A DNA stretch of 64,000 nucleotides from Mallotus nudiflorus. Taxonomy: Eukaryota > Streptophyta > Magnoliopsida > Malpighiales > Euphorbiaceae. The stretch lies in the NCBI GenBank assembly GCA_947683625.1, contig CANTUR010000341.1:248001-312000 (forward strand), written 5' to 3'. The notes under the pieces were generated by a model that did no database searches, had not been told where the DNA came from, and saw only the letters and a list, made by a program, of their open reading frames with translations. Below, piece after piece: positions 11,779 through 23,270 of this stretch (position 1 is its first letter; every line of letters starts with the position of its first letter). Both the position numbers and the translations under genes were made by a program.

Positions 11779-14434
11779 ATGGCCTCCTCATCACGTAGAC
11801 AACATGAGGGAGCTGAGACTTTAAAATGTTAGAGGATTCTACCTCTAATAATCTGGAACTTTGAGAAAATTTAACTATTTTTCCCTTGACTCATTTACAT
11901 ACCCACAGGTGCAAAGATGTGGGTAATGAGGTAACTTTTCTTACTTCTATTTATTTTTGCAAAAATATTACCAGTATAATAAGTAATTAGAGTTAGTTAC
12001 AGAGTAGAGATTGACATTGACATGTATATTAGTCAGAAATTAATATGAAAATGCATGATAAATTGAAATTAACTATGAAAATATGAAATTTGACTCCCGG
12101 GTTATCAAAATGGAGGATCAGATGTCTGGAATTTCGATCGAAATTCTAAATTTCTGATCAACTAGATTAATGTCGATTGGCATAGTAGATTGCCGATCAA
12201 CATTTTAGATTGCCGGTCGGTAATCTACATTGTCGATCAAAAATAAAATTTTTAACTAAAAGGGTAATTAATTAATCAACTAATCAAATCCTTTAATTTA
12301 AATTCTTTGATTAATTAGTTAATATTTTCCTTTTTGAAATTGAAATAGCATCCGATGAAGTTCACGGGCTGTTTCAATCTAGCTCGGGAATTATTTCATA
12401 GTCTGCTGGAGCAGTTGACACGTATGATTTGGGCTTTCAGATTTAGGCATTTCATTGCTGCACTTCCGACTGTTTGAGGCCAATTTGATCGTTATTCTTT
12501 ATTTGCTTTGATCGAGTGATGGATGGATACTACCCACACTTTTCATACTTGTGTGGGTGAGCTAACCATTTCACCTATGAGCTTCTCTGCTATCACTGGG
12601 ATTGCCTTTAGAGAATCCCTAGTTCCATTTGACCTCAACTATTGTAGTCTTCCATAGCATGCACGGAGACAGTACGTGCGGGACTTGATCAGGTTTGCCC
12701 CAGCATGGAAGAATCGGAAGAATGTTCTTCTTTCATCATTAGTTGAGGGATTTAGATGCCTTCCTACTTCAACTCCTTATCAGATTATTCATAAGGTGAG
12801 GTGTTTCCTCTTGATATTATTAAACACAACCCTTTTTTGCAAGACCGATCATGAGGTCAGTATCGCTCTGTTGGGTCCTCTTCGTGACTTGGATCGAGTT
12901 ACCACATTAGATTGAGGATCTGCTGCACTTGCTTATATTTATTGCATATTAGACACTGTCTATAGAGGTATTGTCACGATGTGTGGCTTTTGGCACGTCT
13001 TGCATGTATGTTTTCTTTCATTTGATCTCTATAGTTTTGTTGTTCTTTGCCTTTTTTGATATGTTCTTTTTTCCAGATCTAGAGTATAGAGATCATGCTG
13101 ATTTGAGGCTTTAACGTTATCAGTCCTGATAAGACCTTTCCTCTGATGATGAGATGGGGTTCTTCTCGCCTTGCTAGCAATAGGAACACTTTATAGACGT
13201 ACTGTGATCAGTTGAACACTATCGAGTGGCACCTGGTAAGAAAAAATAAAATCATTAATATGATACAGTTTAATAGAAATTAGACTTAATTTACATAAAT
13301 TACAGATAAACTCTGATTGGTTAGAGGGTGCTGAGGACATCTAGTGATATGATTTCATGGCGGCTGCAGCTCGCTTGGAGCCTATGAGGATCCTGCTTTC
13401 TGGTTATGGCTATCTGATATGGTATCTAAGGGAGCGAGTATATCGCTGGTCTTTCGGCCCTTCTCGATGTCACATTCCATCTGATGTCCCTTCCTCTATA
13501 CTCTGCAGCTTGCTTCTTACAGGTTCAGAGTTGAGGGATGCACTATAGGGATATGCTGCCTTAGATTTTCTTGAGCGTTCTTGACATTATCAATAGTTTA
13601 TCCATGAAAGCCTCCTGGAGCATGTTCCTATTAACGATGATGAGGTAATTTCTAGTTATTTCAACTTATGTTTCTAGAACTTATGACTCACTCCTTCTCT
13701 TTACAGTTTAAGGAGGTTCGCTCTCCTGTTGATGTCGATGAGGAGACTGAAATTGCTCCAGATACTGAGATTGCTCTAGAGACTGAGAGCCCTAACCCCA
13801 GAACTAGTCCTAATCATCATGCTCAGCACGTTGGGTCTAGTCGCGATGGGGCCTTTATCGGTGCTACGCTTGGTGATGTCTCTCTTCCAGATAAGTCTAT
13901 ATTCTATTGGGCTCTTGCTATTCAGGCTCTAGTTGAGCAGCAGATACAGTTTGGTGATGCTCAGCTTCCTAGCTTTTATCCACCAGATGCTTCTCATATG
14001 AGTCTGTTGGCTTTATTTCTTGTATGGATCTATACACTTGACATTGATATTAATAAAATTTTATAAAATAAATTCCCCGGACATAGGCAAAGTATCTATA
14101 TGGACTTGCCTCATCTTAGAGATTATTTACGATACAGGTTGCAGACAGTTGGTGGGTAAGTGCCCTCACTGAGACAATACAAATGTATGCATGTTATGCA
14201 TATGATATGGTGTTTTCTGTGTATGCAAAGCTATTCCAGCGGTCTAGAGTGGGAGAATGAGATGCTTCGTTGGTAGTTTACAGACTTCAGCTTTGATCTG
14301 TATAGTGATGGGACTTCATCTGCTAGATCTCCAGACACTCATCATCATGATGACCTTACCAGAGGATGGATCCCATGGCCTGATACCAGAGCACGAGATG
14401 AATGGTTTAGAGTTTCTATATTCTTGACTTTCTA
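11779..14434 (+). pseudogene. Antisense plant mobile domain (PMD) gene of element A
   Basis: The gene runs opposite to A's pol. The ATG at 11779 opens MASSSRRQHEG. After an apparent intron, 12418-12915 encodes PMD landmarks: the THTFH...GELTIS motif (about 12535-12570), ITGIAF, and LGPLRDLDRVTTLD followed by GSAALAYIY and MCGFWHVLHV. These match the 'aminotransferase-like, plant mobile domain' family, whose MAIN/MAIL1 members are nuclear silencing factors and which also occurs in transposons. Likely introns: one ending CAG at 13076, 13235-13305 (GTAAG...CAG) and 13645-13706 (GTAATT...CAG). The exon from 13306 gives ARLEP...WYLRERVYR, and an acidic tail follows (EETEIAPDTEIALETE). Stops replace expected Trp codons (for example TGA at 12913), so it is decayed. 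Exon borders are inferred. Confidence 0.75.
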
Positions 14435-14539
14435 GGTGTCTGTATTTAACTGCACTCTATTATACTGCTATTTTTATTCCTGTACTATCTCAAACACTGT
14501 TAGATATAACTGAAACAGTGTTTTGCAGTTTAATGGATT

Positions 14540-14690
14540 TTTTTTTACCTAAATTGCCCTTCCGGGTTTTCAACTTAGCGAGCTTGCCTTAAATTTTGCC
14601 TAAGCTGCCCTTTCGAGTTTTCAACTTAGTGAACTTGCCCTAACTTTTGCCTAAGCCGCTTTTTGGGTTTTTAACTTAGCGGGCCCCCCC
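14540..14690 (+). repeat. Hairpin minisatellite block 1
   Basis: Three units of about 52 bp on the model TTTGCCTAAGTTGCCCTTTC-GGGTTTTCAACTTAGCGGGC-TTGCCCTAAC. Each unit can fold: CTAAG.TG pairs with CAACTTAG around an inner CCC/GGG stem. This block lies between the PMD gene and the DUF7745-like gene. Confidence 0.85.
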
Positions 14691-14927
14691 CTTTTTTTAA
14701 ATAACTAATTAAAAAAAGATGGTTAATGAACATTATCTTTTTTTATTAATTATCCATTTATCTTAATCCTTTTCCAAGACTGATAATATTAGATAGATAA
14801 ATAATTAAAAGAATGGATTATCTTCCTAATTATCTATTTATCCTAATCCTTCTCAAATTCTATCACCTTATCCATATCTTTCTTTGTTAGCAGAATCCTT
14901 TTTCCATATGAACTCATCTTCTTTCCC

Positions 14928-14935
14928 TATATAAG
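14928..14935 (+). promoter_or_regulatory. TATA box of the antisense DUF7745-like gene
   Basis: TATATAAG 50 bp before the ATG at 14978, which leaves room for a short 5' UTR starting near the CTCTATACC segment. This is a textbook plant core-promoter arrangement directed opposite to the retrotransposon's own transcription. Function is inferred from position. Confidence 0.5.
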
Positions 14936-14977
14936 ACTATTCAAGGGGCATTCTCCTTTATTCTCTATACCGTCATC

Positions 14978-16312
14978 ATGACTCAAGCATCTCTTCAAAC
15001 AATGAAGAAATTTCTTAAAAGTCTCAATGGTGATGACTGGAATAAGCTTCAACCTTTCCACATCAAATCCTTAAATTCTCTTTAGCACCTGACTATCGAT
15101 AACACTCTCCTACATGTTTCTTTTACCTTCTGGGATGTCAAGGACCATGTATTCAGGTTTAATGGGTAAGAACTTTATCTAATGATTGAAGAGTTTATTG
15201 TTATTCTGGGATGCACATTAGACTTGACTGCTATGATAGCCCTTCCTGATTTGGAAATGCAATTTCCTGGTAGATTGGTTACATTCTTTGATTTGCCCCC
15301 AGTTGATATTTACATGTATATGCATAACCCTAGGACCATCAATCTTTCTTCTCTAATCATCGTCTGTGGGACTCATGACAATAACACTGCTTTTTGGACT
15401 AGAATAGTTGCTTTCTATTTATATGCTCAATTTTTGCTAGTTTCTCACCATGGTGGTGCCGATACATGCATTGTCAGTATTTTGGAATAGGTAGAGCTTG
15501 GAGCTAATCCTATGCCAGTTATCCATGCTGAGACCATCATTGGGCTTGACAGTTTCAAGACTCATAATTGTTTCTTAGGTAGTTTACTTCTTCTTCAGGT
15601 GTGCAACCAAAACTTTTATTTTTATTTTATTTTTGCCTTAATTTTTGCGTAAGACTCCCTTTTAGGTTTTCAGTTTAGCAGGCTTGCCCTAACTTTTGCC
15701 TAAGTTGCCCTTTCGGGTTTTCAACTTAGCAGGCTTTTATTTTATTATTCTTATATCATTTTTTTTTAGATTTGGTTACAGGAAAAGCTGAGCTTGCTTA
15801 ATGTACCCCTCAATCCTTTGACTTATCAACCTCATCAGCTACAATCTCATCCTTTGAGAATGAAGGACAAATGTTCTATGGACCAATGGGTTAATTAGTT
15901 GAAGAAGATTTCAGATGTTGAGATTACATAGGTCTGCCCTTAGTGGAGATTGAAGTTCATGACTATTGAGTTGTATGAGCACTGTGTTCCTATTCCCGGG
16001 CTGCACTTCTCTACCTTTTTTACCCCTTTACGCCTCTGTCATCAATATGGTTGCCCTTAGTTCATCATTACTTTTTTGATTGACTTTGAAGGCTTTCCTT
16101 TGAGACAAGATTCTTTAGATATGATTAGGAGCTTATGGCATTATAAAGCCCTTGAACGGAACATACACCTGGATGCGATGTTATTACTGATGATGATTAC
16201 AAAACTTGGGTTGTTATCCAAAAGACAGAACCACCAGGATTTGCTAGGTACAAGAGAACTTAAGCTTTGTATGATGGGTCGCAAAGGAAGAAACAAAGAC
16301 ATCACTAGATAG
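14978..16312 (+). pseudogene. Antisense DUF7745-like gene of element A
   Basis: Second antisense gene. It opens MTQASLQTMKKFLKSLNGDD, continues through FRFNG and ELYLMIEEF (about 15155-15200), and keeps a long open stretch from 15182 to 15490. After a TAG at 15488 the frame continues with IIGLDSFK and FLGSLLLLQ. An intron with GT (15599) and AG (15769) leads to IWLQEKL, then to a Trp-rich-like segment and LIDFEGFPLRQ. This order matches plant proteins annotated as DUF7745, distant relatives of PMD that are common in repeat-rich regions; no biochemical role is established. In-frame TAA and TAG codons show it is decayed, though less than its neighbours. The intron contains hairpin repeat block 2. 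Confidence 0.65.
15640..15735 (+). repeat. Hairpin minisatellite block 2 (inside the DUF7745 intron)
   Basis: Two units of the repeat seen at 14540-14690. The second has a perfect 8-bp stem, CTAAGTTG (15700-15707) and CAACTTAG (15722-15729), around CCCTTTCGGGTTTT. Confidence 0.85.
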
Positions 16313-16539
16313 AATGGTCTCATAGAGCTAGTTTTAGGCTTTCTTATATTTTGTTATCCTTTCAAGTACTTATACTTTATAATAAAGAAGGATATGCAAA
16401 GTTTAATAAACTTCAATTTCAATTTCATTCATTAATTAGGGCCAAAATGAGTACATTTAATACATCACATGACATAACTCCTATTATCAACTAGTCCTCA
16501 CGAATTTTCTAACTGAATATTTTTTGCTTACATTTTATT

Positions 16540-16712
16540 TCCTTAATTTTTTTCTAACTAGCCCTTTATGGGTTTTATAATCAGTGGGACCATTATTTTT
16601 TTTTATTTCCCTAATTTTTGCATGTCAGCCCTTTGTGGGTTTTCTGAACAGCGGGAATGTCCTAACTTTTGCCTGACTAGCCTTTTCAAGTTTTCTAGCC
16701 AGTGGACTTTAT
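16540..16712 (+). repeat. Hairpin minisatellite block 3
   Basis: Three diverged units keep the CCCTTTxxGGGTTTT centre. The stems differ in sequence from blocks 1 and 2: the last unit pairs CTGACTAG with CTAGCCAG (seven of eight positions). The block lies just past the DUF7745-like gene and before the stop codon of pol on the other strand. Confidence 0.75.
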
Positions 16713-16761
16713 TTTCTTTATTCTACTTTTATTCATATATATATATATATATATAAATATT

Positions 16762-17960
16762 TTACAGGTAGTACTTTTTGAGGCGATCTAGATTGACAGG
16801 TTCCATAAACTCATTCCCTTCAAGATCTGATATCTTTGTAGCTCCTTTAGGTAAGACCGATTTGACCAAGTACGGTCCTTCCTAATTCGGTCTAAATTTA
16901 CCTCTCGGATCGAAGACCATGGCTCTAGACTGTTTCAGCACCATATCTCAAACTTTGATCTTCCCAGGCTTAACCTTCTTGTTGAACGCCCTTGCTATCC
17001 TTCTCTGATATATCTGAGTGTGGAATAAAGCATCCATCTTTTTCTCATCTAGAGATACTAGATGATTATATCTTTTTTACGCCCATTCATTCTCAGTTAT
17101 TTTAGCTTCCATGACTACTCTTAAGGACTTAATCTCAGTTTCTATGGGCAAAACTGCTTCACAACCATATACCAATGAGAATGGTGTTTAGCCTGTGGCA
17201 ATTTGAGCTGTAGTCCTATATCCCCATAAGGCAAAAGGAAGATATTCATACCAATCCTTGTAGGTTTTAACCATCTTAGAAAGGATTTTCTTGACATTTT
17301 TGTTAGCCGTTTCCACTGGTCCATTAGCATGAGGGCGATAAGGTGAAGATTTATGGTGCTCAATCCCATACTTTTATAGCAACTTTGCTATTTCTGCTTG
17401 AAATTGAACCCTGTTATCTGTCACAACATGATATGGAACCCCATATCTGCAAATAAGGCTCTTCTTGATGAACCGTGCTATCGGTTTTGCCTTCAGAGTG
17501 TTGAAAGATTCTTCCTCTACCCATCTCAAAAAGTAATCGATTGCCACCACTATGTATTTATGCCCATTTGATGTTGTCGATCTTATTTCCCCTATGATAT
17601 CAATTCCCCATGCTGCAAAGGGCTAAGGGGATGATAAACTATTCATCACTGTTGGAGGCATGTGACTAAGATTCCCATGGATTTGACACTAATGGCATTA
17701 TCTTACTATCCTGATGTAATCCTTTTCCATAGTCATCTAGTAATACCCTTGTCTGAGTATCTTATTAGTTAGAATCATCCCATTCATATGAGAATCGCAA
17801 GCCCTTGCATAAATCTGTTGTATCACCTCTTCAGCTTCATCCTTTCTGAGACACCTAAGCTGCATCCCGTTCGACATTCTTTTGTATAATACCCCATCAT
17901 GACTTACATAATTACGTGCAAGAACAGGAAGAGCATATCTTTCTTTTGAGGTTGCTTCAT
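16762..17960 (-). pseudogene. Integrase of element A
   Basis: The pol frame ends at a TAA read from 16764 to 16762, after the residues RLKKYYL. Upstream are a decayed His2-Cys2 zinc-binding region (CHQCQIHG near 17690; the CWQC-type motif has lost a residue) and the DDE core. Asp is in WGIDIIGEI, the second Asp in TDNRVQFQ (Gly of TDNG replaced by Arg), and Glu in NGPVETANK. The C-terminal segment includes KRYN and a DMVLK-like motif. Several TAG/TAA codons interrupt the frame. It would insert element cDNA into chromosomes. No chromodomain is seen, as expected for Tat. Confidence 0.8.
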
Positions 17961-18522
17961 CTGGATAAATTCTCTTTTCAATGAACCTCTAGACATCATA
18001 AAACCAAGGCTTTTCTTCGGGCTCCATTTGAACATTCATAATCTGCTTACCCCCATAACATGGTGCTCTAGACTTGATGATCACTGAAGGTTTCATAGCC
18101 AACCCAATTGCACTATCCCACATTGAAGAAAGTGTTGCAAGTGCATCTGCCATCTAATTATCATCTTTGGATAGATGGATAAAGAGACATTTGGTGAAAT
18201 TCTTCATTAAGGCTTTCACATAGCAGATATAAGGCTTCAACCTTTCCTCTTTTACCTCCCATTCGTCATTAGCCTAATTGATGACTAACATTGAATCTCT
18301 ACAAACCAATAAATCTTTCGGTCCAGCTGCCACAGCTGCCTCAATCCCATAGATACATTCTTAATACTCGGCCATATTGTTTGTGACCTTGAAATCCAAT
18401 TTCTTTGTCATTGGTATGGTTTCTCCTTTTAGTGTAATAAGAATCATTCCCAATCCATCTCCTTTGTTGTTTACAGCTCCATCAAAGTAAAGTTTCCACT
18501 CCCGGTGCTCTACAATTACTAA
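17961..18522 (-). pseudogene. Second, archaeal-type RNase H of element A
   Basis: The segment reads REWKLYFDGAVNNKGDG, then ILITLKGE, and DFKVTNNMAEY. This is the typical order of the additional RNase H (aRH) in Tat elements: the YFDGA Asp, the downstream AEYE-type Glu (here followed by a stop), and the SD/RD Asp in LLVCRDSMLVI. A linker to integrase follows (MADALATLSS). Copy E1 is inserted just upstream, separating it from the retroviral-type RNase H. Presence of aRH is the main reason for the Tat assignment. Confidence 0.8.
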
Positions 18523-18527
18523 GTTCT

Positions 18528-21293
18528 TGTCATGACCCAAACAGAGGCCATGACCGACGCTAGGGAATGAGAATTCTTTCGAATCCGGAACCCGTAGCAA
18601 GCCTTAAAATAAAATAAAACATGCAGTAATAATAATAACATAAATAATATATTGTACAACGGAAATAATATCATAAATAATTAAATAATAATCCACTATG
18701 GGATTTAAATCAATAACCTCATCTCATATATATAAATAATCTTTCAATACAAATCCAGTTCAAATATTTAAAATATACAATTGACACAAATATAGTACAA
18801 AATCCCTTTAACAATTTTACAACTAATGTAGTGTCTAGATCATAAAATAAAACTCAGATAAGCAGTTTACATAGTGAAGCCGGGGTGGAAGAAATCCGAC
18901 GTATGAGTCTGCTACTGAGGTCTAAAGACAATGACTTTCCTGAAAAATAGTCAACGGAGGCGAGTCAGACCTCACTAAGTGAATTGTTATAATATATATA
19001 TATATATATATCTGCATACTATATGACAATGGACACAGTCAATAGTATATATAATAAATATATATACAAGCAAATACACACAGATGTAGTAAAATCATTT
19101 ATTTATATATTTTACTGAAAATCACTGTTTATGAAGGATCAAATAGAACCCTAGCAAATCGCAACCTCAAAACAGTGTTAAACAACACTCTAGCCATACA
19201 TGCTCACTTATTCCAAATATAATCACTTGTTCCATTTAGACAGTAGACTGGCCCCGAGACACTAAGTCAACCGAGCTCCAACAGTTTGATTGTCAGTGTG
19301 ATTGGCCCCAAGACACTTGGTCAACCGAGCTCCAGCAATTACACTCCTAAAATCATATCTCACATATCAAATCAAATCCAATCATAATCCACAATTAGGT
19401 TAGTAATATAGCCTAAACGTTATCAGCGTACCGGTACATACTCGGTCCTAGTGCTACCCACTAGGTAGCACGTTCTATTGATATCCTTAATTAAAATATA
19501 AAACATACATTCATAAAAATAAATGATGCATGAATTTAAATAAAATAGCAACATAAACTATATATATACTAGAAATATACCAAAAGTAAACCAGGTATAT
19601 TTCGAGTATATATACGTCAAATAAATCCAATTAGATTACGAAATAAACTAGAAATATATTCAAAAATATTTTAAACCTAATTCATTCATAAAACATGCAT
19701 ATAGTTTAAAATATATCGAAAATAAACTAAAGATAAACCAAAAATAAACTTAAGTACTAATTAAATAATTATGCATATTTAATCAAAATAACACATATAT
19801 TTCTAAAATCATGTACCCTAAAGCATATATATATATAAAATAACAACTCACTGTTATTGCGCTCCTCGAGATGGGTCTGACGAGCCTGGTCCACTAGGTC
19901 TCGGTCTCGGCGCAACTAAATAAACAAATAATGACAGAAATCAGAATAAATCTAACAGGAGTTCTAAAGACTCGATCTGGATTACTAGACACAGAATTAA
20001 AATCAGAATTCGACCGGACATCACATTTTACGAGAATTCTACCAAAAATTCAGCAGAACCGCCTTTGTAAAATGGACATCTCTCTACTCAAAGAGTAGAG
20101 CCGGTCCTGCAAAGAAATACGCTTTGAAAATAGACACCGAATTCATAACTAAAACCCTTCGGTCGGACTCCAAACTACAATTACTGACCAAGGTCCACAA
20201 TTCACAGAATATTTACAAAAATACCGAAAATACCCTTATATAATAAAAATACATTTTATAAGTAGAAATTACGTAATTAACCCTAAAACACATTAAAAAC
20301 CGATAAAAACTCATTTTATTAGAAAAATCGTATATTATATATATATAATTGAAAATAATTTACAAAAAATAGTTTTAATTAGTTAAAAATACTAAATAAT
20401 TTATAGAAATTATTTTTATGCCCTAAATAACTATTAAAACCAATTTAATTACATTTTTAGTCAATTTAGTGTAAAAGTACCAAAATAGCCCTATATATAT
20501 AAATTTACTAAAATAAATCCAAAAATTCACCAAAAATAATATAATTAATTAAAATTAATTTTCTCAACATATAATTCAATAATATCAATAAATATACTCA
20601 ATTAACCAATTAATTTCAATTAAACACACAACTAACCCTATTTTTCAAAATTACATAAACTAATTAAATTCAAAATAAATACATAAAAATTCACAAAAAT
20701 TCTAAATAAATTTATATAATTCATTTCATCACCTAAAATCACCATAAAACATAATTTCATAATTTAATTAATTAATTTTCAAAAATTAGAAAATATTAAT
20801 AAAATAATAAAAAATACCCAAAAATCAAAATAAATTCAAAAAATTCCAAAAAAATTCCTGCATGAATATTAAGCTACTAGGATCAAAGTTTGTGAAGGAA
20901 GTTTTTATGAATCAATCAAATAAAAGCTCAAAAAAATCAAGAACCCTAATAGGCTGAAATTGAAAAATTAAAACCTAGGGAAATCTAGACCATTTTAAGT
21001 GAAACAAAGATTGGAATCACACTCACCGAAGCTTAAGGAAAAGATAGAGACCGGAGGTGTCAAAAACGGTGGCCGGAATCACTGTGAACGACGGTAGCTT
21101 TAAGTTTCGGTCTTCCGGCCAAAATAAGCTTCAAATGGTGCCGGAGAAGGAAGAGAAGGCGGCGGAGCTGGCTGAGGACTAAGGTGGCACACCGACGGTG
21201 AAGAAACGGTGTGACAAGTGGTGGGTGATGGTGGCAGTCGATCGGAGAAGAAGGAGAGGGATTAGAGGCATTGTTTGTAATTTTGGCAAAGTT

Positions 21294-21363
<70 letters not shown>

Positions 21364-21822
21364 TTATATTATAATACTATAATATTATACTCAAATTAAT
21401 CTCACACCACATAATTTAAAAATAATAATTAATATATACATATACACATATAATACACATTTAATTATCATTAAACTATATAATATAATATAATTTAATA
21501 AAAATAACCCTAATTTAATTTAAATGCGTATATTTGCATGTATATGTATATGTTTCAATACGACAATTAAAATAATGCATGAACTCATGCAAATGCGTAA
21601 ATCTATTTAAAATAATTAATATTAAATTATTTACATGTCAATTTCCCCGAAAATAAAATTTTCGGGAAAATTTTACGTAAAGTACTTAAAATAACATAAA
21701 ATAATTAAAATAAACTTTAAATAAATATCAAACTCATAAAAATGTTATAAATATGTACAAAAATTATTAACATTGCATATCCCGATGCAGTTTAAAAATA
21801 TTTAAAAACTCGGGATATTACA
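18528..21822 (-). mobile_element. E1: long solo LTR in A pol
   Basis: A complete 3295-bp copy with ends TGTCATGACCC and GGGATATTACA in plus reading. The flanks are GTTCT (18523-18527) and GTTTT (21823-21827), a 5-bp TSD with one change. It splits A's polyprotein between RNase H and aRH. It carries an (AAT)n tract and no gag or pol. Confidence 0.8.
21301..21363. repeat. (AAT)n microsatellite in E1
   Basis: About 21 uninterrupted AAT units. Other E copies have a TA-rich stretch at the same place, so this expanded after E1 inserted. Confidence 0.9.
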
Positions 21823-21827
21823 GTTTT

Positions 21828-22330
21828 CATTTGGAAACTCCAAATTCCACTGCTCTTCATCTTTGATTGCATTTTGAGCTAAGAATTTTGCTACTACTCT
21901 TCCCTTGATTACCTTTGTAATAATGTACTCTATATCAAATTCAGTTAAGAGTACCAACCATCGAGACATTTTTCTAGTTAAAGTCGATGCTTGAAACAAA
22001 TACCTTAGAGGGTCTATTCTTGAAATAGTTGAACCTTGTAAGATTGAAAATAATGCCTCAATTTTCTTATAGCCCAAATCATGATCAAATATGTCTTTTC
22101 TACTAAATCATATGCCTCAATTTTCTTATAGTCCAAATCATGATCAAATATGTCTTTTCTACTAAATCATATTTTTCCTCGTATGGCAGAAACTTCTCGC
22201 TCAAGTAGTACACTGTGTGCTCTATTCCATCTGACCCTTCTTGTGCTAACATTGCCCCCATTGCATCCTCTTCTAAAGCCAAGTACAAAACCAATGGCTT
22301 ACCCTATCTAGGTGGTTTTAGAACAGGTGG
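21828..22330 (-). pseudogene. RNase H of element A
   Basis: From right to left: LYLALEEDAMGAMLAQE with an Asp in the EEDA position, YYLSEKFLPYEEKY (YYLSr motif), KTYLIMIWTIRKLRHM, then IDPLRYLFQ, TRKMSRWLVLLTEFDIEYI and KVIKGRVVAKFLA, where the DxLA-type Asp is replaced. A 59-bp tandem duplication (22053-22170) shifts the frame, so two overlapping frames cover the domain. E1 follows at the C-terminal side. Confidence 0.8.
22053..22170. repeat. 59-bp tandem duplication in RNase H
   Basis: ATGCCTCAATTTTCTTATAG begins at 22053 and again at 22112. The two 59-bp copies differ by little (AGCCC versus AGTCC). Since 59 is not a multiple of three, the duplication breaks the frame. Confidence 0.95.
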
Positions 22331-23270
22331 ATTAATAAGATACTCGATCTTATCGAAAGCTTTATGATGATCATCATTCCACTTAACCGGCTAATCTTTC
22401 CTTAAGAGCTTAAAGATAGGGTCACAAATGTTAGTGAGTTTTGCGATAAACCTACTAATATACTGCAATTTGCCAAGGAATCCTCTTACTTCTTTCTCCG
22501 TCTTTGGTTCCGGCATTTCCTGGATGGCTTTTACTTTATCCGGATCCACTTCAATTCCTCGACTGCTCACTATATGTCCTAACAATTTCCCTGAAGTAAC
22601 CCCAAAAATGCACTTCTTCAGGTTGAGTCTTAGGTTGTACCTCTCAATTTGGGCTAAGAACTTGTCTAAGGCTTCAAAATGTCCTCCTCTTATTTGTGAT
22701 TTAACCATCATGTCATCCACATACACTTCAACCTACTTATGCATTATATCATGGAAAAGTGCAGTAAAGGCTCTTTGATAAGTTGCACCTGCATTCTTTA
22801 GCCCGAAAGGCATCACCTTGTAACAATAGGTCCCTTATTCTGTGATGAAAGCTGTATTAATCTTATCCATGACTACTATCATGATCTGGTTGTATCCAAA
22901 AAATTCGTCCATAAAAGAATATGTTGCACTTGCTGCAACGCTATCCACTATTACATCAATGTGAAGTAACGGGAAGTTATCTTTTGGACAGGCTTTGTTT
23001 AGATCCCTAAAATCTACACACATTTGTACTTTGCCATCTTTTTTAGGAACAGGTACTATGTTTGCTATCCATTGAGGCTAGTCTGTATTTGCTTGGCAAT
23101 TTCCTCCCTTATCTTTTCTGTCCATTTTGGTCTTAATCTACACAAATTCTGTTTAAACCGGCTTGGTTTTTGGATGAGTTGGAATGTGATGCTTTGGTAT
23201 TTCCCTATCCAAACCTGGCATGTCTTCATAAGTCCAAGCGAATACTACCTTTCTTTTTATTAATATTCTC
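22331..23270 (-). pseudogene. Reverse transcriptase of element A
   Basis: Motifs in order on the minus strand are HIPTHPKTKPV at the N-terminus, MCVDFRDLNKACPKDNFPL, SFMDEFFGYNQI (Asp of the first catalytic motif), then MYVDDMMVKS with the YVDD box at 22712-22723. NLRLNLKKCIFGV and GKLLGHIVSSRGIEVDP follow, then the connection region KTEKEVRGFLGKLQYISRFI. The catalytic residues are present, but frame changes and stops split the domain. It copies element RNA into DNA. Confidence 0.85.

Noticed and set aside
22428..22778. 116-residue plus-strand frame
   Set aside because: Complement of the RT coding sequence of A; antisense shadow.
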